This document shows, in pieces, positions 6,961-17,600 of a DNA stretch of 64,000 nucleotides (its first letter is position 1; each line of letters opens with the position of its first letter). The stretch covers positions 992,001 to 1,056,000 of the forward strand of contig NZ_CP024634.1 in assembly GCF_003711265.1 (NCBI RefSeq). Reading direction: 5' to 3'. Under the pieces are notes generated by a model. The model made no database searches. It had not been told where the DNA came from and was given only the letters and a program-made list of their open reading frames with translations. The position numbers and the translations under genes are program-made. Origin of the DNA: Bathymodiolus thermophilus thioautotrophic gill symbiont. GTDB taxonomy: Bacteria > Pseudomonadota > Gammaproteobacteria > PS1 > Pseudothioglobaceae.

Positions 6961-9900
6961 ATGAACAAATTTCTTATAGTAATCACATTAATTGTTACAT
7001 TAATATCTTGTGGTGGTAGCGATAATGGCGACAAGGCTGTTGGACTTAAAGGTGTTGCCCATGCAAATTATGTTAAAAATGGCGTGATAAAACTATATGG
7101 CGTTAAGGACGATAATAGCAAACAGTATATAGCCTCTGTAGTCACGAACGACACAGGGCATTATTCTTTTTTAGAAAGCCATATTACTTATGGTTATAAA
7201 GCCTATATTATTGAAGCAGTTAGTGGAACTTATATTGACGAAGCAAAAATAAGAGCCGCCAAAGCTAACGGTAAAACAGATGCTGAGGCTGAAATTGAAG
7301 CCACCATGGTTTTAAACTCTCAAGAACCAATACAAAGTATTACTTACCTAAAGGAAGGTGGGATTGAAGAGGTTGCCATCACACCAGCAACAGATATTGT
7401 TGTTAAAATATTAGAGAGAGAAGGTAATTTCTCAGAGGCAACCAGAAGGGTAGCGGCTCAAAATACAGTAAGAGGGTTATTGGGTGCGGTAGCGCCTGAT
7501 GATCTAAATTTGTTTACGACGCAGCCGGTTGATTTAAATGAGTCATTGCAAGTTGAAAATTCTCAGAGTAATCAAAAAGTGTATTCGTCATTGATGTCGG
7601 GTTTGTCTCAATTGCAACAAGACACCAAAAAAAGCATAGCAGAGATTTCTACAGAACTCTCGCAAAATATTAATGTTCAGAATCAAGGTGAAGCGGTTCA
7701 AGATTCTGCACTATTATCGCAGTTCAGAGAAAGTTTCGAGATGTCAACAAAGCAAGACAACCAAGCAGGTAAAGATACTGGCATTGAGATGTTTGCAGAT
7801 GGGGCGACTAATGTTGTTACTACCAATGCGTATCTAGCGAATGTGGCTTACAAGCCGAATGACAAAGTGGTTAAAGATGGCGTTGAATACACATGTAAAG
7901 CATGGCCAGATGGGGCTTGGTGTGCCTCCCCCGTTTATCAACCGGGTTCGGCCTTGTCATCCAGGGCATGGAATACTGATGGTGGCACTGCTAATATCGT
8001 TGAAAGTGACACAGATATTAACAACATAAATTACTGGTCAAACCAAGCTTATGTGGCTGGCAACAAAATATATTACAAGGGTGATGCTTATGAATGTAAA
8101 GGCTGGCCTTATACAGGATGGTGTCAATTAAGGGAACCGGGTACCAATGGCTGGCAAGATGCTTGGAGAGAATATACAGGTCATTACGATGTGGCAGACA
8201 ATGTTAAACAAGACAATGATAAGAAGAACAGTGACGATGATGCTGTCCAAGAAGAGCAAGAGAATCAAGCTGAATTAGCTTTAGAAAGGCCTTTGTTGCA
8301 ATTAGACCAAAGTGATGGACAATATACTTTGTTGATATACGCCACTTATACCAATAATTCAAACAGACCTGATGGCTATATATTGTATAAAGATGGGCAA
8401 CAAGTAAAAGAAGTTGCGTGGTCTAATACGCAAGATACAATAGCCAATGAGCATGGCTTGAAAGATGACGATGTTCATCGATATTTCGTTAAAACTTATC
8501 GTATTCTTGCTCGTTCTGCCAATGAAAGGGATTATTCCAATGCCAGTATTATTCAAATTATTAAGGCAAAGAAAGTAACTGGGACAGCACTCAATCAACC
8601 ACAATCTTTATTAACAACGAGTACCTTGTCCTTTGCAGGGGCAGTTGGTCAAAATAGTGGAAAAATTTATATCAATGGCGGTGATGGCGACGGCAATTTG
8701 ATTGTCAGCAGTACAAATACAAGCATCGCCCGAATAACTGCAATCCCCAATTATGCCAATCAATTTATCATTGAAGCAATAGCAGTAGGTAACACTTCTA
8801 TTGCCATTCAAAAAGCAGCAAGTAGTGATCACGCCTTTGTAGCGAGTAATGTTATTAGCATTCCCGTTGTCATTAAGGACACCACACCGGTTGTTACCTC
8901 TGACAAAACCCCAGGCAAGCCCATTATTGCTTGGTTGGCTGCCTCTGTAGTTTATGGCGATTTTGGATTAAAATGGAATATGTGGTGGGGAGACAGAGCC
9001 ACCACTGCAAAACTATATGTTGATGATGTGGTAGTAGCAACAGCAACATTGGATGATTTTAGCGCAAGTAAAGGCGCACAAAGAGGTGGGTTCGGATACG
9101 CAAATGCGGTTACTGCTGATACAGACCATATATTTAAGGTAGCCTTATGTAATCATGATATTTGTACTGTTAGTAATGAAAAAACGGTTACATTTTTAGC
9201 ACAAAATAGCACGCCACCAACAACGCCTACAAATCCCACAAACCCTACCAATCCCACAATTCCCACAATTCCTACTGAGCCACCACCTGCACATTTTAGT
9301 AGTGATCATTTTGCAGTAGGTTATTTACCTTCTTGGGGTATTAATTGGTTTAGCAAAGCAAATGCATCAAGTTCACAGATGGTTAACATAGATCCGCTTT
9401 ATACCCATGTGGTTATTTCGTTTGCGCAGCCAAATATTACTTATGTTAAGAATAGCAACAGTTTTCAAGGCACGGGTATTGGGTTTAGCGCTACATTTGA
9501 TGCGGTTAAAGAGGCTGTTAAACTATTAAAAGCCAAAAATGTTAAAGTATTGTTGGCAGTTGGCGGTGCTACTTATAATAATTGGAGTGCTTTGGCGAAC
9601 AATGCAGGCGCACACAGACAGGCTTTGGTTGATCTGATAACCGATTTAGACTTAGATGGACTTGATGTGGATTACGAAATTAGCGGTACAGATGATGGAA
9701 ATATCGTACAGTATTACAAGTCCATTGAAGTTTTGTATTCTATTACTCAACAAACCAATACCTTATTAAGTATTGCAGGCTGGTCAACAGGGGCTGATTG
9801 CACAGCACAAACCCAAAGCGACACCAGTTGCAAAGATAAAACCTCTTTTTGGCAGGGCAATGCTGGGCGTGAACGCCTTGTTTTTAACAAGATGAGAGCA

Positions 9901-12900
9901 GATAATTTAGAGCCGAATGATGTTTTTGATTACACTGCTATTATGTCTTATGATGGTAGTTTCAAGCGATTTGATCCTATTTTATTATATAAAAATTATC
10001 AAGAAATATACAGTGGAAAACTTGCTATTGGTTTTGAACTGGCAACCGAAGCTTGGGGTGGTGCCGAGTTGGTTTCCACAGATGTTGAAGCCAGAAGTTG
10101 TGATGGGGTTAGTAAATCATCCATGTTGGCAGGAGATTCTTATCGTGTTTTTGATACAAAAAAACCTTATTCGGTTGAACGCCTTGTTAACTTTATAAAA
10201 ACTCAACCCAATAGTGGCATTATGTTGTGGTCTATGTATAAGGCAGCAGGGGCGTCTCCATCCTGTAATAAGGCTTTAAGTTATCAGGCTTTCAATGCAT
10301 CCGCTAGACATTTTTTAGGTGGCAAGGCTTTAACTGAAGATGAGCAATTGGCCAAAGATATTGACGAGGTTAATGCGCAAATATCTACCTTTAAAAGCAT
10401 TCCAAAATACATTAAATTGGTAAATGATGCAAATACATTAGATGGGTTTACTCTTGATATGACGGCGATTACTACTGCGATTTCAGATGCTGCAAGTGCT
10501 TATTCTGGTGCAAAAAATGCTGCATTAAAAACCTCTTTAGAAAACTATTTAAAGGTGATAAACGATACTTTTTTACAGCAAAAATCAAACTATGAAATCG
10601 CTTTATTAAGGCACAATGCAGAAATTGAAGCAGCAAGAGAGCAAGCACGAACTGTAGAAGTGTATCAAAATCTTAGGATTAAAGTTAATGCTGGCATATT
10701 AGATATTGAAGCAAGTTTTGAAGCCAGCATTACCACGGCTTTAGCAAGAGAAATTTTTAATAACGATGCAAGGACTGAGGTTCAGGCTGAAATTGACAAA
10801 CAAAAAATACTTGTTGACCAATTTAAAACCAAGGTTACTGCAAAAACAAATATTTTAGCAATACTATTTGGGCAGATAGGCAGCACCTATTCAGAGGAAA
10901 ATTCACAAACTCTGATGGCATTAGAGCAAACTTATATTGTTAAAAAACAAGCGCTGAAAGTTGAATTTGCCTCATTAATAAATACAGCAATAGTCACCAT
11001 TAATGCATTAAAACCTGATGATGATAAAGTAAATGAAGATGACGAAGGGACAGGCACAACCCCGCCCCCTTCAAATGGTGGTGATAACGCTGTTAGAGAA
11101 CTCAATATATTAAGTTATTTTGATCAACAAACTGTGGCAAATGGTTCAGGTGTTTCCATTATTTTGACATATAAAAAAGAAGCGGATATCTATTTTAGAG
11201 ATGCCAAAATTGTGATCAGTGGCGATGCCCAGTACACACCAGATATTGTTGCACCAACTCTGAGTTGGGTCAACCCAAGAGAAGAGTATGATTATGACAA
11301 TACCACTCAAAGAGTTTTAACCACACTGGTATTTGATACTTTTGCCAAAAAGTATGTTGATACTTTGTTTGGCGGTATTGGGTCAACAATAACAATAAAT
11401 TTTTGGCCAGCAGCACCAATCAATTTAGATCACATTAGTGTTGTACAGGTAACCCCAGGAAAAGTAACCATAGCACAAGAGGATGCCACAAAAGCCAAGC
11501 CAAACAGAGCAGATTCGGTCGCCTTAAAAGTCAAAGGCTGGCCAAGCACATTGGCCATGGGAACGGTAACTGACAATGATTTTGGGCTTAATCAAAGATT
11601 TTTTGACAGTAAAGTAGATGCGATTTTCAAATACGAAGGTGATGGTTTTGGCGATAGAGGCGATGTCATTGAGCCTATTGTTACAACACAAACCATCAGA
11701 CAGGCGCGAGAAATAGAAGCGTTATACGGTGCAGATAAAACCAGAGTAATGCCAACCTTGGTTGTTTATACCGCCAATGGCAGTGGTGGCGGTTTGGCAC
11801 AAAATGATATTAAGACCAATTACAAAACAGTGAACGCCATAGACAGTTCTAATAACACAGTGATTGAAGACAGTAATTTGGTTAAACATTTTAGGAACAC
11901 CATTAGAATGGTTGCCAATATGCAAGCCAATAAAGATGATGAACATCCTAATCCAGCGACCATTGTATTAAATGCTGATTTATTTGGCGAGTGGCAAAAG
12001 AACAAGTTGAATGGCTCTTTCCAAAATGAGTATTGTGGGGGTAGTGATGATATTGACTGCGAGAATTATCAGACCATATTAGTTAGAGAAGCAATGGTTG
12101 CCGCTATTGAGGCGGAAAAAAACTATATGGTTAAAAAATATTCATCTGCTGCGACTAATGCCACCAAAACTGTGGAAGTGGATCGATTGGAAATAGCCTA
12201 TCAACTTGATGATATTAAGGCAAAAATTACCGAAACCAATATTAAAAACAACATTAAAGGCTGGGTTCAAGCGCAAAACTTTATGATTAAAGAATTTGCT
12301 CCCGATGTTGCTTTTGGTTGGGTGATTAATTTATGGAATCCTGGTAGTGCGCATTGGGTGCATAAAAAATATACGGGTGAGCGTGATGTTTGGAATAATG
12401 CCTCAAAAGGCGTGGCAGTATTTTCCAAGTGGATTGGTGCTTACGATGATAATGATTATCGCCCCGATTTTTTAACTTTTGACAAATACGAACGAGATGG
12501 TTTTGGGGCAGCAGGCAAGCCCAGTTATGCTTTTGCCTCTAGGGAATGGGACAATTATTTAATGTATGTTAAACAAATTACCGATTTCATTGGAACGCCA
12601 GCAATGTTGTGGCAAATTCCAGGTGGACACATGGTTACTAAAACAGAAAACTTGAGTGGCGAGTCGAAATTGTGTGCCAACAATGAATCAAGTGAGTGCT
12701 TTAGACATTTAGATACGGATACCCATGGCGGTCATTCTGCTTCGGGTGGGTCGTATTTTATGGGAGACAAAAAAATTGGTACAGATACGAACAACATTAG
12801 GCAGGATGTTTTAGATATTTCTCTTAGCGGTTCTCATTACAATGGCGCCACTAAGGTTGGCGACTTGTTGGCTCAAGATTCAAGCCACGACTGGGGCGTT

Positions 12901-14391
12901 AGTGAATTGAGACATGCTGTGTTTTCCAATGCCTTTGCTGTCTTATGGGGGGGTGGTGAAACAACAGGTTCTGTGCCTATTTCTACCAATAAAACGGGTG
13001 GTTATAATTGGCTAAAAAATAAGATAGTTGACTACAGAGCGAAAGGAGGCATACCTTTATATCATCAAAAGAAAGCGGGTGACAATGATATTAACGCCTT
13101 AACTTCTGCTCTTGGTTTGAATACAATATTAGCCAGTGCAAGTGTTGCAAATGAAATGAATAGCAATGTATTTCTATTCAATGATGCACCCGGAAGTTGG
13201 ATACCTTCTTCCATTTATAAGTGGGAAGATTTTTTAAATGCTTTAAAGGCGATGCACAATACAGGTATTTCGGGTGACAAATACTGGCTGTTTGATGACA
13301 GTGATAGTGATGAGAAAAAGCAAAAATATGGCGCAGTTGCTATCGCTTCTTTCTTGGCACAAAGTATGCAAGAAACCATTCAATATAATGCGTGCGATGA
13401 AAATTCTTGGCAATTTTTCAAAGATGCCAACACCAGCAAGGCAGTTGCCGATTCTATTGCCAGAGGTGATTTTACGGTCGATCAGCCAATGGATGCCTCC
13501 TGTGGGCAATTAGGTCAAGTTTATGCAGATTATGGCGTTGACAGTTACGGCGTTGACAATCCTTATTCATGCCCAAGAGCGCCAAAAATGGAAGTAACGG
13601 CAATAACCAATGCTAAATATTATGCTGCTGCAGCACCTATATTTGCAGCGCCAGATGCCGTGTTGAGCGATTTAGGATTGTTACTTGATGGCAAACCCGG
13701 TCGCTGGGAAGATTCAGGTGATTGTGCTGGTAAGCCAGCAACTGCTGATGACTTTGAAGACCCTAAAATTGAAGGTTGGGCAAGAGACGAGTGTAAAATT
13801 TACAAAGGTCAAAAAGCCGGTAGTTTTGTTTGGGACGGTTCTAGCAAGCGCTCACTTGAAGGTTGTGGTTGGTGGGGTCGTGGCGTTATCCAAACAACTG
13901 GTAGGGAAAACTTTGGCAAACTTAATCATTTTGTTGGCAGAAGCCATGTTGATAAAGATTTGATTGGCAGTCATGTTGATTGGCAAGGTGGCGTTGTTGA
14001 AGTTAAAGCACCCCCTGAAAATCCACTGTATGCAGACATGGATTTATGCGCCAATCCAGAATTAATTTGTAGTTCCACAGAACACAAAGAAATTAAATGG
14101 GTTGCAGGATTGTTTTACTGGATGAATTCAGTTCAAGCATACACAGGCGGTGGCAAATACCAAGATTGGCATTATCAAACAGAATTGAAAAAATATGTTG
14201 ACAGTGATTTTGGTCAAAACAATTACCAGCCCTTAAATGGCATTCCTTTTGTTGATGCTATTTCTGGCATTGTTAATCGTGGCTGCCCTGATAGCACATG
14301 CCCCAATACTGGTGATGTGCATGCCAAAAAAGAAAGGGCTGATAACTTTAAAAAAGTAATGCAAGGGTTTGGTATTGCGCTTGATAATTAG
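6961..14391 (+). CDS. Multidomain chitinase lipoprotein: CBM5/12 x2, GH18, unknown barrel-like domain, GH19
   Basis: Predicted extracellular chitin-degrading enzyme of 2476 residues. The ATG at 6961 follows AGAGGCGG and gives a lipoprotein signal (LISC, Cys17); an upstream TTG reading would bury it. Domains in order: a region of carboxypeptidase-regulatory type (about 25-75); two chitin-binding CBM5/12-like modules with paired Trp/Cys (about 289-335 and 352-400); Ig/FnIII-like domains and a TPTNPTNP linker; a GH18 domain from about 783, with catalytic D899-G-L-D-V-D-Y-E906; helical segments (about 1125-1360); an unrecognised domain (about 1375-2035); and a GH19-like domain (about 2110-2476) with GRGVIQTTGREN (2306 on), DLCANPELICSS and candidate acid Glu2138. 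Two unrelated chitinase folds in one chain are unusual. It is a candidate T2SS substrate by location and lipoprotein signal. Confidence 0.88.
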   Translation: MNKFLIVITLIVTLISCGGSDNGDKAVGLKGVAHANYVKNGVIKLYGVKDDNSKQYIASVVTNDTGHYSFLESHITYGYKAYIIEAVSGTYIDEAKIRAAKANGKTDAEAEIEATMVLNSQEPIQSITYLKEGGIEEVAITPATDIVVKILEREGNFSEATRRVAAQNTVRGLLGAVAPDDLNLFTTQPVDLNESLQVENSQSNQKVYSSLMSGLSQLQQDTKKSIAEISTELSQNINVQNQGEAVQDSALLSQFRESFEMSTKQDNQAGKDTGIEMFADGATNVVTTNAYLANVAYKPNDKVVKDGVEYTCKAWPDGAWCASPVYQPGSALSSRAWNTDGGTANIVESDTDINNINYWSNQAYVAGNKIYYKGDAYECKGWPYTGWCQLREPGTNGWQDAWREYTGHYDVADNVKQDNDKKNSDDDAVQEEQENQAELALERPLLQLDQSDGQYTLLIYATYTNNSNRPDGYILYKDGQQVKEVAWSNTQDTIANEHGLKDDDVHRYFVKTYRILARSANERDYSNASIIQIIKAKKVTGTALNQPQSLLTTSTLSFAGAVGQNSGKIYINGGDGDGNLIVSSTNTSIARITAIPNYANQFIIEAIAVGNTSIAIQKAASSDHAFVASNVISIPVVIKDTTPVVTSDKTPGKPIIAWLAASVVYGDFGLKWNMWWGDRATTAKLYVDDVVVATATLDDFSASKGAQRGGFGYANAVTADTDHIFKVALCNHDICTVSNEKTVTFLAQNSTPPTTPTNPTNPTNPTIPTIPTEPPPAHFSSDHFAVGYLPSWGINWFSKANASSSQMVNIDPLYTHVVISFAQPNITYVKNSNSFQGTGIGFSATFDAVKEAVKLLKAKNVKVLLAVGGATYNNWSALANNAGAHRQALVDLITDLDLDGLDVDYEISGTDDGNIVQYYKSIEVLYSITQQTNTLLSIAGWSTGADCTAQTQSDTSCKDKTSFWQGNAGRERLVFNKMRADNLEPNDVFDYTAIMSYDGSFKRFDPILLYKNYQEIYSGKLAIGFELATEAWGGAELVSTDVEARSCDGVSKSSMLAGDSYRVFDTKKPYSVERLVNFIKTQPNSGIMLWSMYKAAGASPSCNKALSYQAFNASARHFLGGKALTEDEQLAKDIDEVNAQISTFKSIPKYIKLVNDANTLDGFTLDMTAITTAISDAASAYSGAKNAALKTSLENYLKVINDTFLQQKSNYEIALLRHNAEIEAAREQARTVEVYQNLRIKVNAGILDIEASFEASITTALAREIFNNDARTEVQAEIDKQKILVDQFKTKVTAKTNILAILFGQIGSTYSEENSQTLMALEQTYIVKKQALKVEFASLINTAIVTINALKPDDDKVNEDDEGTGTTPPPSNGGDNAVRELNILSYFDQQTVANGSGVSIILTYKKEADIYFRDAKIVISGDAQYTPDIVAPTLSWVNPREEYDYDNTTQRVLTTLVFDTFAKKYVDTLFGGIGSTITINFWPAAPINLDHISVVQVTPGKVTIAQEDATKAKPNRADSVALKVKGWPSTLAMGTVTDNDFGLNQRFFDSKVDAIFKYEGDGFGDRGDVIEPIVTTQTIRQAREIEALYGADKTRVMPTLVVYTANGSGGGLAQNDIKTNYKTVNAIDSSNNTVIEDSNLVKHFRNTIRMVANMQANKDDEHPNPATIVLNADLFGEWQKNKLNGSFQNEYCGGSDDIDCENYQTILVREAMVAAIEAEKNYMVKKYSSAATNATKTVEVDRLEIAYQLDDIKAKITETNIKNNIKGWVQAQNFMIKEFAPDVAFGWVINLWNPGSAHWVHKKYTGERDVWNNASKGVAVFSKWIGAYDDNDYRPDFLTFDKYERDGFGAAGKPSYAFASREWDNYLMYVKQITDFIGTPAMLWQIPGGHMVTKTENLSGESKLCANNESSECFRHLDTDTHGGHSASGGSYFMGDKKIGTDTNNIRQDVLDISLSGSHYNGATKVGDLLAQDSSHDWGVSELRHAVFSNAFAVLWGGGETTGSVPISTNKTGGYNWLKNKIVDYRAKGGIPLYHQKKAGDNDINALTSALGLNTILASASVANEMNSNVFLFNDAPGSWIPSSIYKWEDFLNALKAMHNTGISGDKYWLFDDSDSDEKKQKYGAVAIASFLAQSMQETIQYNACDENSWQFFKDANTSKAVADSIARGDFTVDQPMDASCGQLGQVYADYGVDSYGVDNPYSCPRAPKMEVTAITNAKYYAAAAPIFAAPDAVLSDLGLLLDGKPGRWEDSGDCAGKPATADDFEDPKIEGWARDECKIYKGQKAGSFVWDGSSKRSLEGCGWWGRGVIQTTGRENFGKLNHFVGRSHVDKDLIGSHVDWQGGVVEVKAPPENPLYADMDLCANPELICSSTEHKEIKWVAGLFYWMNSVQAYTGGGKYQDWHYQTELKKYVDSDFGQNNYQPLNGIPFVDAISGIVNRGCPDSTCPNTGDVHAKKERADNFKKVMQGFGIALDN

Positions 14392-14408
14392 TCACTTTTT
14401 AGCCGATA

Positions 14409-14435
14409 TTTACTAAAAATTGTATTTTTGGTAAA
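14409..14435. other. Hairpin downstream of the chitinase gene
   Basis: TTTACTAAAAAT (14409-14420) and ATTTTTGGTAAA (14424-14435) pair over 12 positions with one G-T pair around a TGT loop, 18 nt after the chitinase stop. It lacks a T-tract, so terminator function is uncertain. Confidence 0.35.
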
Positions 14436-14622
14436 CACGAACCACAATGAAGTTAAAATAGCAACAAATAAATTTAATTCTAAAACGAGAGAATATTTGG
14501 AATTTAAAATGCCTTAATTAGGTGTTTTTAGAGAGATGATCGTTAATTGGAAATGGTGTGGTATTTATCCAAGAATAACAAAAGAAGAGTAGCGACAAAA
14601 TCAAAATCTAGGAGAAGTAAGT

Positions 14623-17600
14623 ATGCAAGTAAAGACACAAAAACAAGTTATGGCATTACAAGATAAAATGCAAAAATTTTCTGATAAACTTAACAAAGAA
14701 GTCGTTGCTATTAGCAAAAGCGTTCAACACATTCAAGTTAAAGCAGGTACGGTTTATCAATTAAACACCAAAGATTTTGACACTAAAAAGGTAAATCTAA
14801 TTGCCAAAAAAATCGGTGATGACTTGGAAGTAACACTAGAAGAAGGTGTTATTATTTTTGACAACTATTTTGATATTTGTGCAACTGATTTGTCCTGCTT
14901 AGTTTCTCTCCCCGCCGAAAACGGCGGACTTTATCACATTGTTGCTGATATATTCTTCACTTTAGAAGACGGTACCCAAGTTGTGTATTTTTATAACGAG
15001 CAATCTATTGTTTCTACAGAATCTAGTGTAATTAATACAGAGGGCAGCCAAAGTTTTGAAGACATTATCTATTCAAATATAGAAATCGTAGCCGCAGCTT
15101 CAGTGGCAGTTATTGTTATTGCTAGCAGTGGCGGTGGCGGCGGTGGTGGCAGTAGTAGCAATAATGACTTTTTTGTTACACTTATGGCAGGTCCAGTATT
15201 GGACAACACAGGCATCAAAATTGCTGCTTATGACAAAGATGGAAAGTTGATAGCCGAAGGCGAAAAACAAGCAGACGGTCGTTATAAGTTCGATAAGAGC
15301 AAAATAACTGGCATTGTTATTTTTAAAGCATACGACACCAATAATGCTGTTGACTATCAAGATGAAAAAGGCAATAAAATGGATTTAGACATTGCCTTGT
15401 TAGCAGTGACTAACACAGAAGGTAAAAGTGTAGCGGCAATCACCGTGTTAACCACAATAGCCGCAAAACAAGCAGGTATTACAGACGATGGCAAGGCTGA
15501 GGCTGGTGGCGTTACAGTTTCTTCAACTCCATTAACTGAAACAATAGTCAATGCAAAAAACGAAGGTGTTGGCAACGCATTTGGGGTTAATGACATTAGC
15601 AGTATCCCCAAAGCCATGATTGACAAAGACGGCAAAGCCACCCATAGTGCCGATAATTACGGTCAAGTTTTGGCGGCAGTTTCTGGTGTAAGTATGGTTA
15701 AAGATGTTGTTGAAAAATACGATACCATGAGTGAATGGGATACTGCAACACAAAACGACGGCACCTTTAAGGATGTGGTAAAACAAGAATTTGTTAATGG
15801 CGCTGCCAAAGTAGCGGCAAGCAACGATGAAATTGATGAGGTTCCTTTAAACGCAGTATTAACGGGCAATGGCAGTATTACAGCGCAAGTGCTTGTTACT
15901 ATTACTAGCAATAAAACAGGCATCGCAACCGATGACATTATCTTTACTTTTACATTTGATCAGGCGCTAACACATCTATCAGATTTTGCCATTAGCGACA
16001 TTCGTGTTACTGGTGGCATTGCAGCCAATTCATTTAAATCAGGCTCAACGACTACCATTTATCAATTAATCGTTACCCCAGATGCCAATACTGAAGGCGA
16101 CATAATAATAAGTGTTGATGCCAAACTGAGCAAATACGCTTCAGCAATAAACTTCATCCAAGCCTACGATGTTAAGGCCCCATCCGCTCCAGAAAATTTG
16201 GTATTAGCAACTAATGACGACACAGGTCTTAGCGATAGCGATAATATAACCAACAAAACCGCCGTAACTATTGTTGGTGAAGCAGAAGCAGGCTCAACAG
16301 TAGAATTGTTTAATGGCGATATTTCATTGGGCGAAAAAATCACTGTTGATAATAACGGAAATTTTAGCAAAACAATTATTTTAGCAGCAAATGTAACCAC
16401 AAATATTACCGCCAAAGCAACCGATGCCGTTGGCAATACAAGTCCAGTCTCTGACGCTTTGTCAGTTAGCGTAGACACTATAGTTCCCACTTTCACCAGT
16501 GGCAGTACAGGGGTAGGTGTTATTAATCAAATTAACCCTGTTTATAACGCAGAAGTTGACGGCGGCGATGCCAGTGTTAAATACACACTTAGAGCGGCTG
16601 ATTTACTTAAATTTAACATTGATGCAGATAGCGGTATCGTTACTTACAAAACTGCTCTAACTGCAGCTACCCTCACAGCAGATAACATCGTCATCACTGC
16701 TACCGATATTGCAGGCAATACCAGTATCCGCAATGTAGCAATCACAGTAGTGGATCAGCCTTTGGTTGTTATTGCCAGTAATAAGCCCAATGGTACCAAT
16801 GGTGCATTTGAACTAACTTTTACCTTTACTGAAAAAGTAAACGGTTTTGAACTGAGCGACATTGTCTTTACAGGTGCAGGCACGAATGATGTAAACATTA
16901 GCAAAGGCACTTTAACAACCGCCTCTTCAGGGGCTAATCAAAACAAAGTTTTCACCTTAATGGTCACCCCAGAAACTACACTCACAGATGGCGACATTAC
17001 CGTTGATGTCGCTGCCAATGCAGCAACAAGTGCAACTTCTAATAAAACCAATATTGCCGCCACACAATTTATCCAAAAGTTTGACGAGACCAAACCAGCG
17101 ACACCAAATGCTATATTAACAGACAGCGGTAGTAATGCAACAGACAATACTACCAATGATGCCACCATCAGTGCGCCTACTAATACAGAAACCAATGCAA
17201 CGGTAGAATACAAAATTAACGAGGGTGCTTGGCGTGAAACCTATACCAAGCCCACAACGGATGGCGCTTACGCAGTAAAAGTAAGACAAACAGATGGAGC
17301 GGGCAATATCTCCGACGAACAAACCTTTTTTTTCACACTAGACACAAGTGTTGCAATCCTCACAGCAGCACTGGAAACCGACACAGGTGGCTCTAACTCT
17401 GACAACCTTACCAAAGACGCAACCGTCAATATTACAAATCTTGAAACAGGTGCCACTTGGGAATACAGCAAAGACAACGGCACAAACTGGACAACAGGCA
17501 CAGGCACCAGTTTTGAACTTGCAGAAAACACCGTTTATGCTGAAAACGCTATTCAAGTCAGACAAACTGACAAAGCAGGTAATGTTAGTGACATTACCCA

